A stretch of DNA of 6,388 nt from Niastella sp. (GTDB lineage: Bacteria; Bacteroidota; Bacteroidia; Chitinophagales; Chitinophagaceae): positions 1 through 6,388 of the forward strand of contig JAJKIL010000480.1 in the NCBI GenBank assembly GCA_021154515.1. The letters are read 5' to 3'. The translations under genes and the position numbers were made by a program. The notes beneath the pieces were generated by a model. The model did not search any database. It saw only the letters and a program-made list of their open reading frames with translations, and was not told the origin of the DNA. Below, one piece after another: positions 1-5,349 of the stretch (the first letter of the stretch is position 1; each line of letters opens with the position of its first letter).

Positions 1-54
1 AACGCCTGCCGGCCCGTAGGGTTTAAAGATTGAGTTATGCTACATCCACTATAC

Positions 55-82
55 AGCCCCGATGGTAACCGTCGGGGCTTTT
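55..82 (+). terminator. Rho-independent terminator of a gene left of the window
   Basis: A perfect 8-bp stem (AGCCCCGA at 55-62 with TCGGGGCT at 72-79) is followed by TTTT on the plus strand; the opposite strand has no T-run after the stem. It should end a plus-strand transcript whose gene lies mostly or wholly outside the window. Bases 1-33 may be the last codons of that gene: all three plus frames hit a stop by base 33 (TAG at 17, TAA at 22, TGA at 31), so I cannot tell which frame, if any, is real. Confidence 0.8.
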
Positions 83-408
83 ATATACCCAATAATTTAT
101 ATTCATATTTTTGATAATCTTAACCGGGTACAGTACATTTGCCCTGCTCTGAAAGTGTCTCCTCTGAATTTACTACCTAAGCAGTTATGCTTCTATCCTA
201 CATCTAACCTGGTTAAGTGTATTGCTCATTTGTGTGCGTACAAAAGAACCCCGTAAATATCTGCACCCTATAAACGCTGTTTTGCCTCGTTTTACTACAT
301 AACCTGATTTTGTTTAATCCATTATTCTGGTCAAAAGCTACCGATGTTTGATCTGTACGCTGTTGTAAGCTATTCCTATACACATTGACAACTTAAAAAC
401 AAATTGTT
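83..408. other. Gene-free leader region upstream of the first secreted protein
   Basis: This 326-base stretch is AT-rich and holds no convincing coding frame on either strand; the short open frame across its left part has no signal peptide, domain or codon character I would trust. It contains one good promoter candidate at 110-141. A weaker arrangement (TTTG at 347-350, then TATTCCTA at 371-378) sits nearer the start codon but departs from the TAnnTTTG consensus. If the upstream promoter is used, the transcript of the next gene has a leader of roughly 260 bases. I recognise no riboswitch or strong hairpin in it. Confidence 0.5.
110..141 (+). promoter_or_regulatory. Candidate Bacteroidota-type promoter
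   Basis: TTTG at 110-113 is followed after 20 bases by TACATTTG at 134-141. This matches the known Bacteroidota housekeeping promoter (-33 TTTG, about 19-21 bases, -7 TAnnTTTG) at every fixed position. Transcription would start near 147-150. The next gene is the secreted protein starting at 409. Seen: the motif and its spacing. Inferred: that it drives that gene. Confidence 0.5.
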
Positions 409-1872
409 ATGAAGAGAATGCTACAAACAGGCGCATTATTACTGTTATGTGCAACATGGACCAGTATATTACAGGCTCAGTTGGAAGAAGATTTTACGCC
501 CCATCCACCAAACTGGATATTGGCCAATGGGTATAGTTATCACACCATAAATGGCAATGATGTTATCCTTTCCTCCAACGGCAACAGTCCAGGAACAATT
601 GGAACGCCCATTGTGATGAAATCGGCGAGTACCAATACGGTAAATTTTTGTGCAAGTATATTTGGGTATACGCCGCAGGATGCGCTTACTGCTTTGCCCT
701 GCGCCGCCACCTACGACCTGTATTTCACCAACACCACCGTAAACAATGGCAACGACCTTGATGAAACAGATCCCACCAAAGTGTATGGCACCGTTAAAGG
801 ATTACCGGTACCGGCCAGCGGGGGAAAGGTTTGTAACTCGTTCACCTTTCCGGCTGCTGTTACGGTTACGCAGTTCCGGGTGTTCCTGGTAATACATGAA
901 GGTTGCAATATGGGCAGCACCCGCTTTGCCTTTGATGATTTTGTTATTTCAGGGTTAACGGAAGTGTGTACAGGAACTGACTGTCCGCCGGTAGCATTGC
1001 CCGATGTGTTTTTGGTAGGGCCACCGGTGTTATCAGCCAATGTTGTTTTATATGGACCAAATGCCGCTTACCCGGCTCCTCCTGCAGGGTACCTGGTATC
1101 ACAAGGCGGTTTGGATAACGATCCCAATGATCCGTATTCTGCTTTAACCTGGACCCTGCAAACACCACCGGACCCTGCTACCGGCAGTGTTACCATGAAT
1201 CCGGGCGGACAGGGAACTGCTACAGTTACCCGTGCCAACAATACGATCACCCAGGTAAATTTCATTTATCAACTTTGTGATCCCAATGGTAATTGTGATA
1301 CGGCTGCTGTAACCGTTACTTTCCCTGCAGGCGGTGCGTTACCGGTATCCATCCTGAGCTTTAAAGGCAATCGCAATGGCAATAACGTTACCTTGAAATG
1401 GGTTACCACCAACGAGAACGACAATGCAGGGTTTGAAGTACAACGGATCGTAAATGGCCAATATAAGACCGTAGGCTATGTGGGCAGCAAAAGCGGTTCA
1501 AGCGATTTTCAGGTCAGCTACCAGTTTGATGAAATAAATTTTGTGAATGCCGTAAGCTGGTACCGACTGATACAGGTGAACCAGGATGGCAGCAGGAAAA
1601 TATTGCCCTCGCTGGCCATACGTGGATTGGATGAATTGAGGAAGATGCTGATCTATCCTAACCCGGGTATTGCGGTAAATGTATTATTCGGCAGTTCGTC
1701 AGTACGCGATATCTCCATCGTAGATGTGAGTGGCAAGCTGTTGAAACGCTGGAATAATTATAGTGACGATAACATTACCATCAGCGGGTTGCAACCCGGG
1801 ATGTATATGATGCGGGTAATTGACAGGAGAACCAATGCTCAGGAAGTTTCGAAGATATTGATTAACAGATAG
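409..1872 (+). CDS. Secreted T9SS cargo protein, Ig-like and FnIII-like domains (paralog 1)
   Basis: A 487-residue exported protein of unknown specific role, probably on the cell surface or released by type IX secretion. Residues 1-23 form a signal peptide (basic start, hydrophobic LLLL core, cleavage expected after LQA before QLEEDF). Residues 24-192 form a domain I do not recognise, with cysteines at 81, 98, 142, 166, 187 and 192, likely disulfide-bonded after export. Residues 193-306 start with PVALPDVF and resemble bacterial Ig/cadherin-like repeats; they include an acidic DNDPNDPY loop and an extra cysteine pair (290, 296). Residues 311-405 are the FnIII-like module common in Bacteroidota secreted proteins (LPVSILSF, FEVQR, WYRLIQVNQDG). 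Residues 413-487 are a type A T9SS sorting domain (YPNP, ISIVDVSGKLL, GLQPGMYMMRV). The start fits the signal peptide; A-rich sequence and no Shine-Dalgarno motif precede it. No catalytic motif is visible, so adhesion, binding or a structural role is inference. Confidence 0.93.
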   Translation: MKRMLQTGALLLLCATWTSILQAQLEEDFTPHPPNWILANGYSYHTINGNDVILSSNGNSPGTIGTPIVMKSASTNTVNFCASIFGYTPQDALTALPCAATYDLYFTNTTVNNGNDLDETDPTKVYGTVKGLPVPASGGKVCNSFTFPAAVTVTQFRVFLVIHEGCNMGSTRFAFDDFVISGLTEVCTGTDCPPVALPDVFLVGPPVLSANVVLYGPNAAYPAPPAGYLVSQGGLDNDPNDPYSALTWTLQTPPDPATGSVTMNPGGQGTATVTRANNTITQVNFIYQLCDPNGNCDTAAVTVTFPAGGALPVSILSFKGNRNGNNVTLKWVTTNENDNAGFEVQRIVNGQYKTVGYVGSKSGSSDFQVSYQFDEINFVNAVSWYRLIQVNQDGSRKILPSLAIRGLDELRKMLIYPNPGIAVNVLFGSSSVRDISIVDVSGKLLKRWNNYSDDNITISGLQPGMYMMRVIDRRTNAQEVSKILINR

Positions 1873-1896
1873 CCTTTACCTTTAATAACAATCAAC

Positions 1897-1939
1897 GCCT
1901 TCTTCCCTGGCCTGGCCCGGGAGGAAGGCTTTTGTTTTT
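1897..1939 (+). terminator. Rho-independent terminator of the first secreted protein gene
   Basis: An 11-bp stem (1897-1907 with 1919-1929, one G-T pair) closes an 11-base loop and is followed by TTTTGTTTTT. It starts 24 bases after the stop codon at 1870-1872. It implies that the two secreted-protein genes are transcribed separately despite being neighbours. Confidence 0.9.
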
Positions 1940-1951
1940 CTATATTTATTG

Positions 1952-1970
1952 TTGACTTGTTTTAAGTCAA
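1952..1970. repeat. Short perfect inverted repeat, possible operator
   Basis: TTGACTT (1952-1958) and AAGTCAA (1964-1970) are perfect inverted copies around a GTTTT spacer. The dyad lies just upstream of TACACTTG (1982-1989), which matches the -7 consensus TAnnTTTG at five of six fixed positions; a TTG at 1957-1959, inside the dyad, is 22 bases before it, slightly long. It could be a regulator site over a weak promoter, but the next plus-strand start is about 370 bases away. The role is inference. Confidence 0.25.
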
Positions 1971-2008
1971 TTAAGTATTCCTACACTTGCAAATATGATG
2001 ATCGCCTG

Positions 2009-2236
2009 TTACTTTTGATCTTTAGGGCTAGTATCATATCCAATCTTTCGTAAAACCTCACGCAAGTAAAATTGATTGTTCCCCAGGTAAATTTATTTCC
2101 AGTTATTCTCTGAACAAGCTGTATTAACCTCTATTACCGTAAAAGGAATGTTATGCTCCCACACACCATCGGGCGCATATCCCCGCCGGCTATTGTCGTT
2201 AAGACAGTTCACTACCACATTAATCAGTAATACATC
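2009..2236 (-). pseudogene. 3' remnant of a minus-strand gene with an in-frame stop
   Basis: Read on the minus strand, 2236 to 2096 gives 47 open codons of protein-like composition (for example RRGYAPDGVWEHNIPFTVIE), then TAA at 2093-2095, then in the same frame 27 more codons (YLGNNQFYLREVLRKIGYD and on) to TAA at 2009-2011. The first part has no ATG and begins directly after an in-frame stop (2237-2239), so there is no complete gene. The continuity of frame and the codon character on both sides of the internal stop suggest the C-terminal end of a decayed gene. I do not recognise the family. A different frame upstream (about 2253-2357) also reads in a protein-like way, which would fit an earlier frameshift, but that is weaker. 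Seen: frames and stops. Inferred: that it was once a gene. Confidence 0.5.
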
Positions 2237-2363
2237 TTAAAGAAATTATTTACTCCGTTATGGCGGCGTACAGGATACTATTGCTCTATACCCTATTAAA
2301 ATAGTAAAAGCCAATATACCGAGGCGAACCACCCTGATATTTCCTAACCACAAAATTATTTTT

Positions 2364-3839
2364 ATGAAACGGTATTTACTATTTGCATTATTCATTGCAG
2401 CAACGATTGCTGCACATGCACAACTGGAAGAAGATTTTAGTCCTAACCCTACCGGTTGGACGTTATCATCAGGCGCCGGCTTTGGTACTGTTGGTAGTGG
2501 TAACAGTGTGATTACCACGCCCGGTGTAGGTGGCAATAACCCGGCGAGTATTGGTACACCGGCGGTGAACAAGACCTCGAATACGGTAAAGGTTTGTTTC
2601 GATATCTGGGCTTATACATCTAACCTCAATACCCAGATAGCTTTTCCCTGCGCTACTTATGCCGATATTCTATTTGTAAAATCATCAGTTACTACTGCAA
2701 ATGATGCGCAAGTGGCTGCCAATATTTATGCCCGTCAGGATAACTATTTATTGCCTACCAATGGCGGCACTACCTGTTTTACATTTACTTTTCCTGCAGC
2801 TGTAACTGCATCTGATTTCAAAGTGTTTATTTCCTTTCATGCAGGCTGTACACAGAGCGGTACCAAGTATATACTTGATAATGTTACTATCAGCGGAGTA
2901 TCACTTATCTGCGGCGGAACGAACTGTGCGCCCGTAGCCCTGAATGATATCTTTAACCGGGTGAGCAGCACAGAAACCACGTTCAACGGGGCTTTATATG
3001 GGTCCAACTTAAATTATCCCGGCGGTTTTACCGTAGATGCCACCGGTACAGACAATGACCAGAACGATTTGTATCCCCATTTACAATGGTCAAGGTTAAC
3101 ACAACCGGTTAATGGCTCTATTACAGTAAACAGTGATGGAACCATTACAGTTACCCGAAACTCAACATCCGTTACCCAGTTAACATTTACCTATCGGTTA
3201 ACCGATGACGGTCCGGATAATGATTTTTCCACCACCGCCGATAACATGACGGATGATGCTACGGTGACCATCAACTGGCCGCCGGCAGGTTCACTCCCCG
3301 TAACGCTGGTGAATTTTAACGGCAGCCGCAATGGATCAACTGTAACCCTGACTTGGACCACTGACATTGAAAGCGAAAATACCGGTTTCGACATCCAACG
3401 AAGCAATGGCAATGGCGTTTTTGAAACAATAGGCTTTGTAGCCACTAAAGCGCCGGGAGGCATCAGCTCCATGCCCATCAATTATCAATACAGGGAAACG
3501 AATACAGCCACAGGCAATACCTATTACCGCCTGTCACAGGTAGATAAAGACGGTACCCGTACCGTATCAACTATTAAAGGGATCCGTGGAATGCAGGACA
3601 ATGCAAGAATGACGGTATATCCCAATCCGGCCCAATCAGGCAACATGAATGTATTGTTCGGTAGCAGTGCTGTTCGCAACATTGTGATCACCGACCTGAA
3701 TGGAAAAACATTAAAACAGTGGAACGATTATCATGATGATAATATGGTGATAACCGGACTGCGTTCAGGCGTGTATATTCTTATTGCAACCAATAAAGGA
3801 ACCAGCGAAAAGCTGATGCAAAAGCTTGTGGTTTTATAG
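2364..3839 (+). CDS. Secreted T9SS cargo protein, Ig-like and FnIII-like domains (paralog 2)
   Basis: A 491-residue protein with the same layout as its upstream neighbour. Residues 1-19 are a signal peptide (cleavage expected after AHA before QLEEDF). Residues 20-188 carry cysteines at 78, 96, 138, 162, 183 and 188, matching the six of the paralog. Residues 189-305 are Ig/cadherin-like, beginning APVALNDIF, with acidic loops DNDQNDLY and, in this copy only, an Asp-rich insertion around 281-298. Residues 311-408 are FnIII-like (LPVTLVNF, FDIQRS, YYRLSQVDKDG). Residues 417-491 are a type A T9SS sorting domain (YPNP, IVITDLNGKTL, GLRSGVYILIA). The tails of the two proteins are especially alike (VLFGSSxVR; W-N-x-Y-x-DDN). 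It lacks the extra cysteine pair of paralog 1 in the Ig-like part. It lies 491 bases after paralog 1 and has its own terminator. The start is set by the signal peptide, with AT-rich sequence before it. No enzymatic motif is seen; a surface or matrix role is inference. Confidence 0.93.
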   Translation: MKRYLLFALFIAATIAAHAQLEEDFSPNPTGWTLSSGAGFGTVGSGNSVITTPGVGGNNPASIGTPAVNKTSNTVKVCFDIWAYTSNLNTQIAFPCATYADILFVKSSVTTANDAQVAANIYARQDNYLLPTNGGTTCFTFTFPAAVTASDFKVFISFHAGCTQSGTKYILDNVTISGVSLICGGTNCAPVALNDIFNRVSSTETTFNGALYGSNLNYPGGFTVDATGTDNDQNDLYPHLQWSRLTQPVNGSITVNSDGTITVTRNSTSVTQLTFTYRLTDDGPDNDFSTTADNMTDDATVTINWPPAGSLPVTLVNFNGSRNGSTVTLTWTTDIESENTGFDIQRSNGNGVFETIGFVATKAPGGISSMPINYQYRETNTATGNTYYRLSQVDKDGTRTVSTIKGIRGMQDNARMTVYPNPAQSGNMNVLFGSSAVRNIVITDLNGKTLKQWNDYHDDNMVITGLRSGVYILIATNKGTSEKLMQKLVVL

Positions 3840-3856
3840 GTATATATTAGGAATGG

Positions 3857-3884
3857 AGAGGCCCCGGCAACGGGGTCTCTTTTT
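3857..3884 (+). terminator. Rho-independent terminator of the second secreted protein gene
   Basis: A 10-bp stem (3857-3866 with 3871-3880, one G-T pair) is capped by a GCAA tetraloop and followed by TTTT. It starts 18 bases after the stop codon. It lies in the 59-base gap between convergent genes, but lacks a T-run on the minus strand, so it mainly serves the plus-strand gene. Confidence 0.9.
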
Positions 3885-3898
3885 GGTTTTAATAACTT

Positions 3899-4090
3899 TT
3901 ACTTACAAACGCCGCAGGAGCCGCCGTTTCTGGCGCAATGGGCGCACCTGCTGCAGTTTTTGCAGGCCGTGCAGTACCTGGACCCTTTGCAGGTTCCATG
4001 ATGTTTATTATTGCTGTAAGCGTAACCGGTAAAAGCAGTACCAATGGCGGTAATGGCCACCAGGGCGGAAATGGCAAGCATTCGTTTCAT
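3899..4090 (-). CDS. Small exported cysteine-rich protein, function unknown
   Basis: A 63-residue protein. Residues 1 to about 25 are a signal peptide (MKRM, then a hydrophobic stretch through ALVAITAIGTAF, and a likely cleavage near TGYAYS). The remaining 38 or so residues carry eight cysteines at 34, 40, 43, 46, 49, 52, 59 and 62, plus histidines at 30, 31 and 51. Five of the cysteines are exactly three residues apart (C-x-x repeated, residues 40-52), followed by GGSCGVCK at the end. Small exported proteins of this look occur in Bacteroidota (recollection, not checked); I know no assigned function. Outside the cytoplasm the cysteines could form disulfides or bind metal; both are inference. 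The gene converges on the second secreted protein gene and stands alone: the next minus-strand gene ends about 205 bases upstream and has its own terminator. The opposite strand also has a frame here, but with no signal peptide or domain. The start fits the signal peptide. Confidence 0.8.
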   Translation of the reverse strand: MKRMLAISALVAITAIGTAFTGYAYSNNKHHGTCKGSRYCTACKNCSRCAHCARNGGSCGVCK

Positions 4091-4227
4091 AAAGGGTTGA
4101 ATTAAGGAAGCAATACTAAAAATTATTTGCCAGCCTGCCTATTGACGAAGGACAAGTTCGGAGGATCGCGGTGTGTTACAGGTGGTTGTGAAGGAGGGGT
4201 GGGGGATTTGTTGATGGAGGTCAAGAT

Positions 4228-4258
4228 AAAATACAAAAAGCCGGTTTGCACCGGCTTT
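4228..4258 (-). terminator. Rho-independent terminator of the NUDIX operon
   Basis: A perfect 9-bp stem (4237-4245 with 4250-4258) surrounds a four-base loop that reads GCAA on the minus strand. The minus strand continues with TTTTT, then GTATTTTATC, whereas the plus strand runs into CAAAAAA. It therefore ends minus-strand transcription, 38 bases past the stop codon of the 144-residue protein gene. Confidence 0.88.
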
Positions 4259-4295
4259 CAAAAAATTATTCAGACTTATATACCTGTTGCAAGTA

Positions 4296-4730
4296 CTATC
4301 CCCAATCATACTCCTCATCATTCTTAACCGGCACACCCAGTTCAATATCGGTTACCTCATCGTATTCGGCATTTAAAACCAGCCAGTATTCTTCGCTGAT
4401 ATAGGTGGTAAAGGAGTTGTAATCTTCTTCCTGCCAGTCATTGATCTCCGATCCAAAGACCTCTTTTACTACTGTATCTGCGGGGGCCTGAATGATCGGC
4501 TTTCCTTTGTAGGTGAGCTTGGGGTTGGCGCACCGGATATAACCCAGTTTACCTTCATGCTCCTGGTAAAACGAAAACTTGATCTTGCTTTTGTTATACT
4601 GATAAATTAATTCATTCTCATCATCTTCATCTTCGTATATTTTATCGGGTTTGCCGAGTTTGGCTGTTATGTCAGCTTCTTTCATGCCGAAGGTAAAATC
4701 TCCAATTCCTTTTTTAAGCCTAATGTCCAT
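4296..4730 (-). CDS. Acidic cytoplasmic protein with two related halves, function unknown
   Basis: A 144-residue protein with no signal peptide or membrane segment, rich in Asp and Glu (EDEDDENE at 33-40). I do not recognise a named family with certainty. The two halves look alike: residues 8-67 (GIGDFTFGMKEADITAKLG, acidic stretch, YQYNKSKIKFSF, then KLGYIRC) and residues 69-132 (a similar helix PADTVVKEVFG, acidic EEDY, TTYISEEYWLVL, then VTDIELG). Helix, acidic turn and paired strands ending in a hydrophobic strand recall the doubled fold of BLIP and BamE/SmpA-like proteins, but this is inference from the pattern alone. It follows the NUDIX gene after 15 bases on the same strand and shares its terminator, so it is very likely co-transcribed. 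No Shine-Dalgarno motif precedes the ATG, as is usual in this phylum. A binding or immunity-type role is possible but not shown. Confidence 0.85.
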   Translation of the reverse strand: MDIRLKKGIGDFTFGMKEADITAKLGKPDKIYEDEDDENELIYQYNKSKIKFSFYQEHEGKLGYIRCANPKLTYKGKPIIQAPADTVVKEVFGSEINDWQEEDYNSFTTYISEEYWLVLNAEYDEVTDIELGVPVKNDEEYDWG

Positions 4731-4745
4731 ATGATAACAGTTTTA

Positions 4746-5216
4746 TTAAGTTTCTTTATTCGCTTTTATATATTCCAATAGCTCATGAACGAACGGTATC
4801 TGTCCCGGAATTAGTTTAAGCAAGGTAGTAGCCTGGTCAAACCACTCAAATTTATCCAATTCAGGAAACTCCACCATTTTGCCCGACCGGGGTGGCCATT
4901 CCAGCGTGAAAGTATTGCTTTTTATGTTGTCGGTGGCAAAGTTCTGTTCAACGGCCCACACGTGTACCAGTTTGCCGCTTTTTTGTTTTACGGATGTGAG
5001 GGGGATAAACGGGCCGGTGATATCGATATTTGTTTCTTCTTTAAACTCCCTTATAGCGGCGCGCAGGGATTCTTCTCCTTCGTCCATTTCGCCTTTTACA
5101 ATGCTCCAGAAGCCAACGTCTTTATTGCGGTAATAAGGTCCGCCGGGATGGCCAATGAAAAAGAATGGCTTCCCCTTTACCAGCTTGTAGGGTAATATAC
5201 CGGCACTTTGCTTCAT
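4746..5216 (-). CDS. NUDIX hydrolase (COG4119-like NTP pyrophosphohydrolase)
   Basis: A 156-residue cytoplasmic enzyme expected to hydrolyse a nucleoside diphosphate linked to another moiety, using divalent metal. The NUDIX box spans residues 42-64 and keeps the metal and catalytic positions: G42, E48, R56, E57, E60, E61. The usual glycine near its end is replaced by N63. The N-terminal SAGILPYKL and GHPGGPYYRNKDVGFWSI and the later EWPPRSGKMVEFPELD are typical of the predicted NTP pyrophosphohydrolases grouped as COG4119 (from memory of the family). Length is normal for a single-domain NUDIX protein and nothing is missing. The exact substrate cannot be read from sequence. It is the first gene of a probable two-gene operon with the 144-residue protein, 15 bases downstream. 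Its short leader sits next to a hairpin that likely ends the glutamine synthetase transcript. No clear promoter is visible in the 133 bases before it. Confidence 0.93.
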   Translation of the reverse strand: MKQSAGILPYKLVKGKPFFFIGHPGGPYYRNKDVGFWSIVKGEMDEGEESLRAAIREFKEETNIDITGPFIPLTSVKQKSGKLVHVWAVEQNFATDNIKSNTFTLEWPPRSGKMVEFPELDKFEWFDQATTLLKLIPGQIPFVHELLEYIKANKET

Positions 5217-5233
5217 GCCAGTAAGGTAAGCCT

Positions 5234-5273
5234 AAAACGGAAGAACCCCATTCTTATTCAGAACGGGGTCCTT
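5234..5273 (-). terminator. Hairpin, probable terminator between glutamine synthetase and NUDIX genes
   Basis: Bases 5241-5254 pair with 5260-5273 around a five-base loop. Read as minus-strand RNA all 14 pairs form, two of them G-U; as plus-strand RNA those two become A-C mismatches. This points to a minus-strand function. The tail is weak (CCG, then TTTT). It lies 77 bases past the glutamine synthetase stop and ends 17 bases before the NUDIX start codon, so a terminator is most likely; an attenuator for the NUDIX operon is an alternative. Confidence 0.6.
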
Positions 5274-5316
5274 GCTTGTCATGTCAGTATACCTTCTTGA
5301 TGAACTTTCTGTTTTT

Positions 5317-5349
5317 CTCCCCCTCCTTCCGGAGGGGGCCGGGGGGAGG
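5317..5349. repeat. GC-rich REP-like palindrome at the end of the glutamine synthetase gene
   Basis: CCCCCTCC (5319-5326) and GGAGGGGG (5331-5338) form a perfect 8-bp stem with loop TTCC. A second G-rich block (GGGGGAG, 5342-5348) can instead pair with CTCCCCC (5317-5323), giving two competing structures. It directly abuts the minus-strand stop codon at 5350-5352 and is far more GC-rich than its surroundings. It has no T-run on the minus strand, so it is not a standard terminator for that gene. It resembles dispersed intergenic palindromes of bacterial genomes; that it is repeated elsewhere cannot be seen in this window. Confidence 0.55.

Noticed and set aside
62..256. Short plus-strand open frame of 64 codons in the leader region
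   Set aside because: It starts inside the terminator hairpin, its ATG precedes the only good promoter, and its sequence shows no domain or signal peptide.
2258..2572. Minus-strand open frame of 104 codons across the start of the second secreted protein
   Set aside because: Most of it is antisense to a gene with a clear signal peptide, and its sequence shows no domain; it is in a different frame from the remnant at 2009-2236.
3826..4032. Plus-strand open frame overlapping the cysteine-rich gene
   Set aside because: It starts inside the end of the second secreted protein, runs through that gene's terminator, and lies opposite a minus-strand frame with a clear signal peptide and regular cysteines.
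4091..4140. TAATTTTT or TAGTATTG as a -7 promoter element for the cysteine-rich gene on the minus strand
   Set aside because: Each is one base off TAnnTTTG, and no TTG lies 19-21 bases upstream.
4127..4345. Short open frames on both strands between the cysteine-rich gene and the 144-residue gene
   Set aside because: Both run through the strong minus-strand terminator at 4228-4258 and show no protein-like features.
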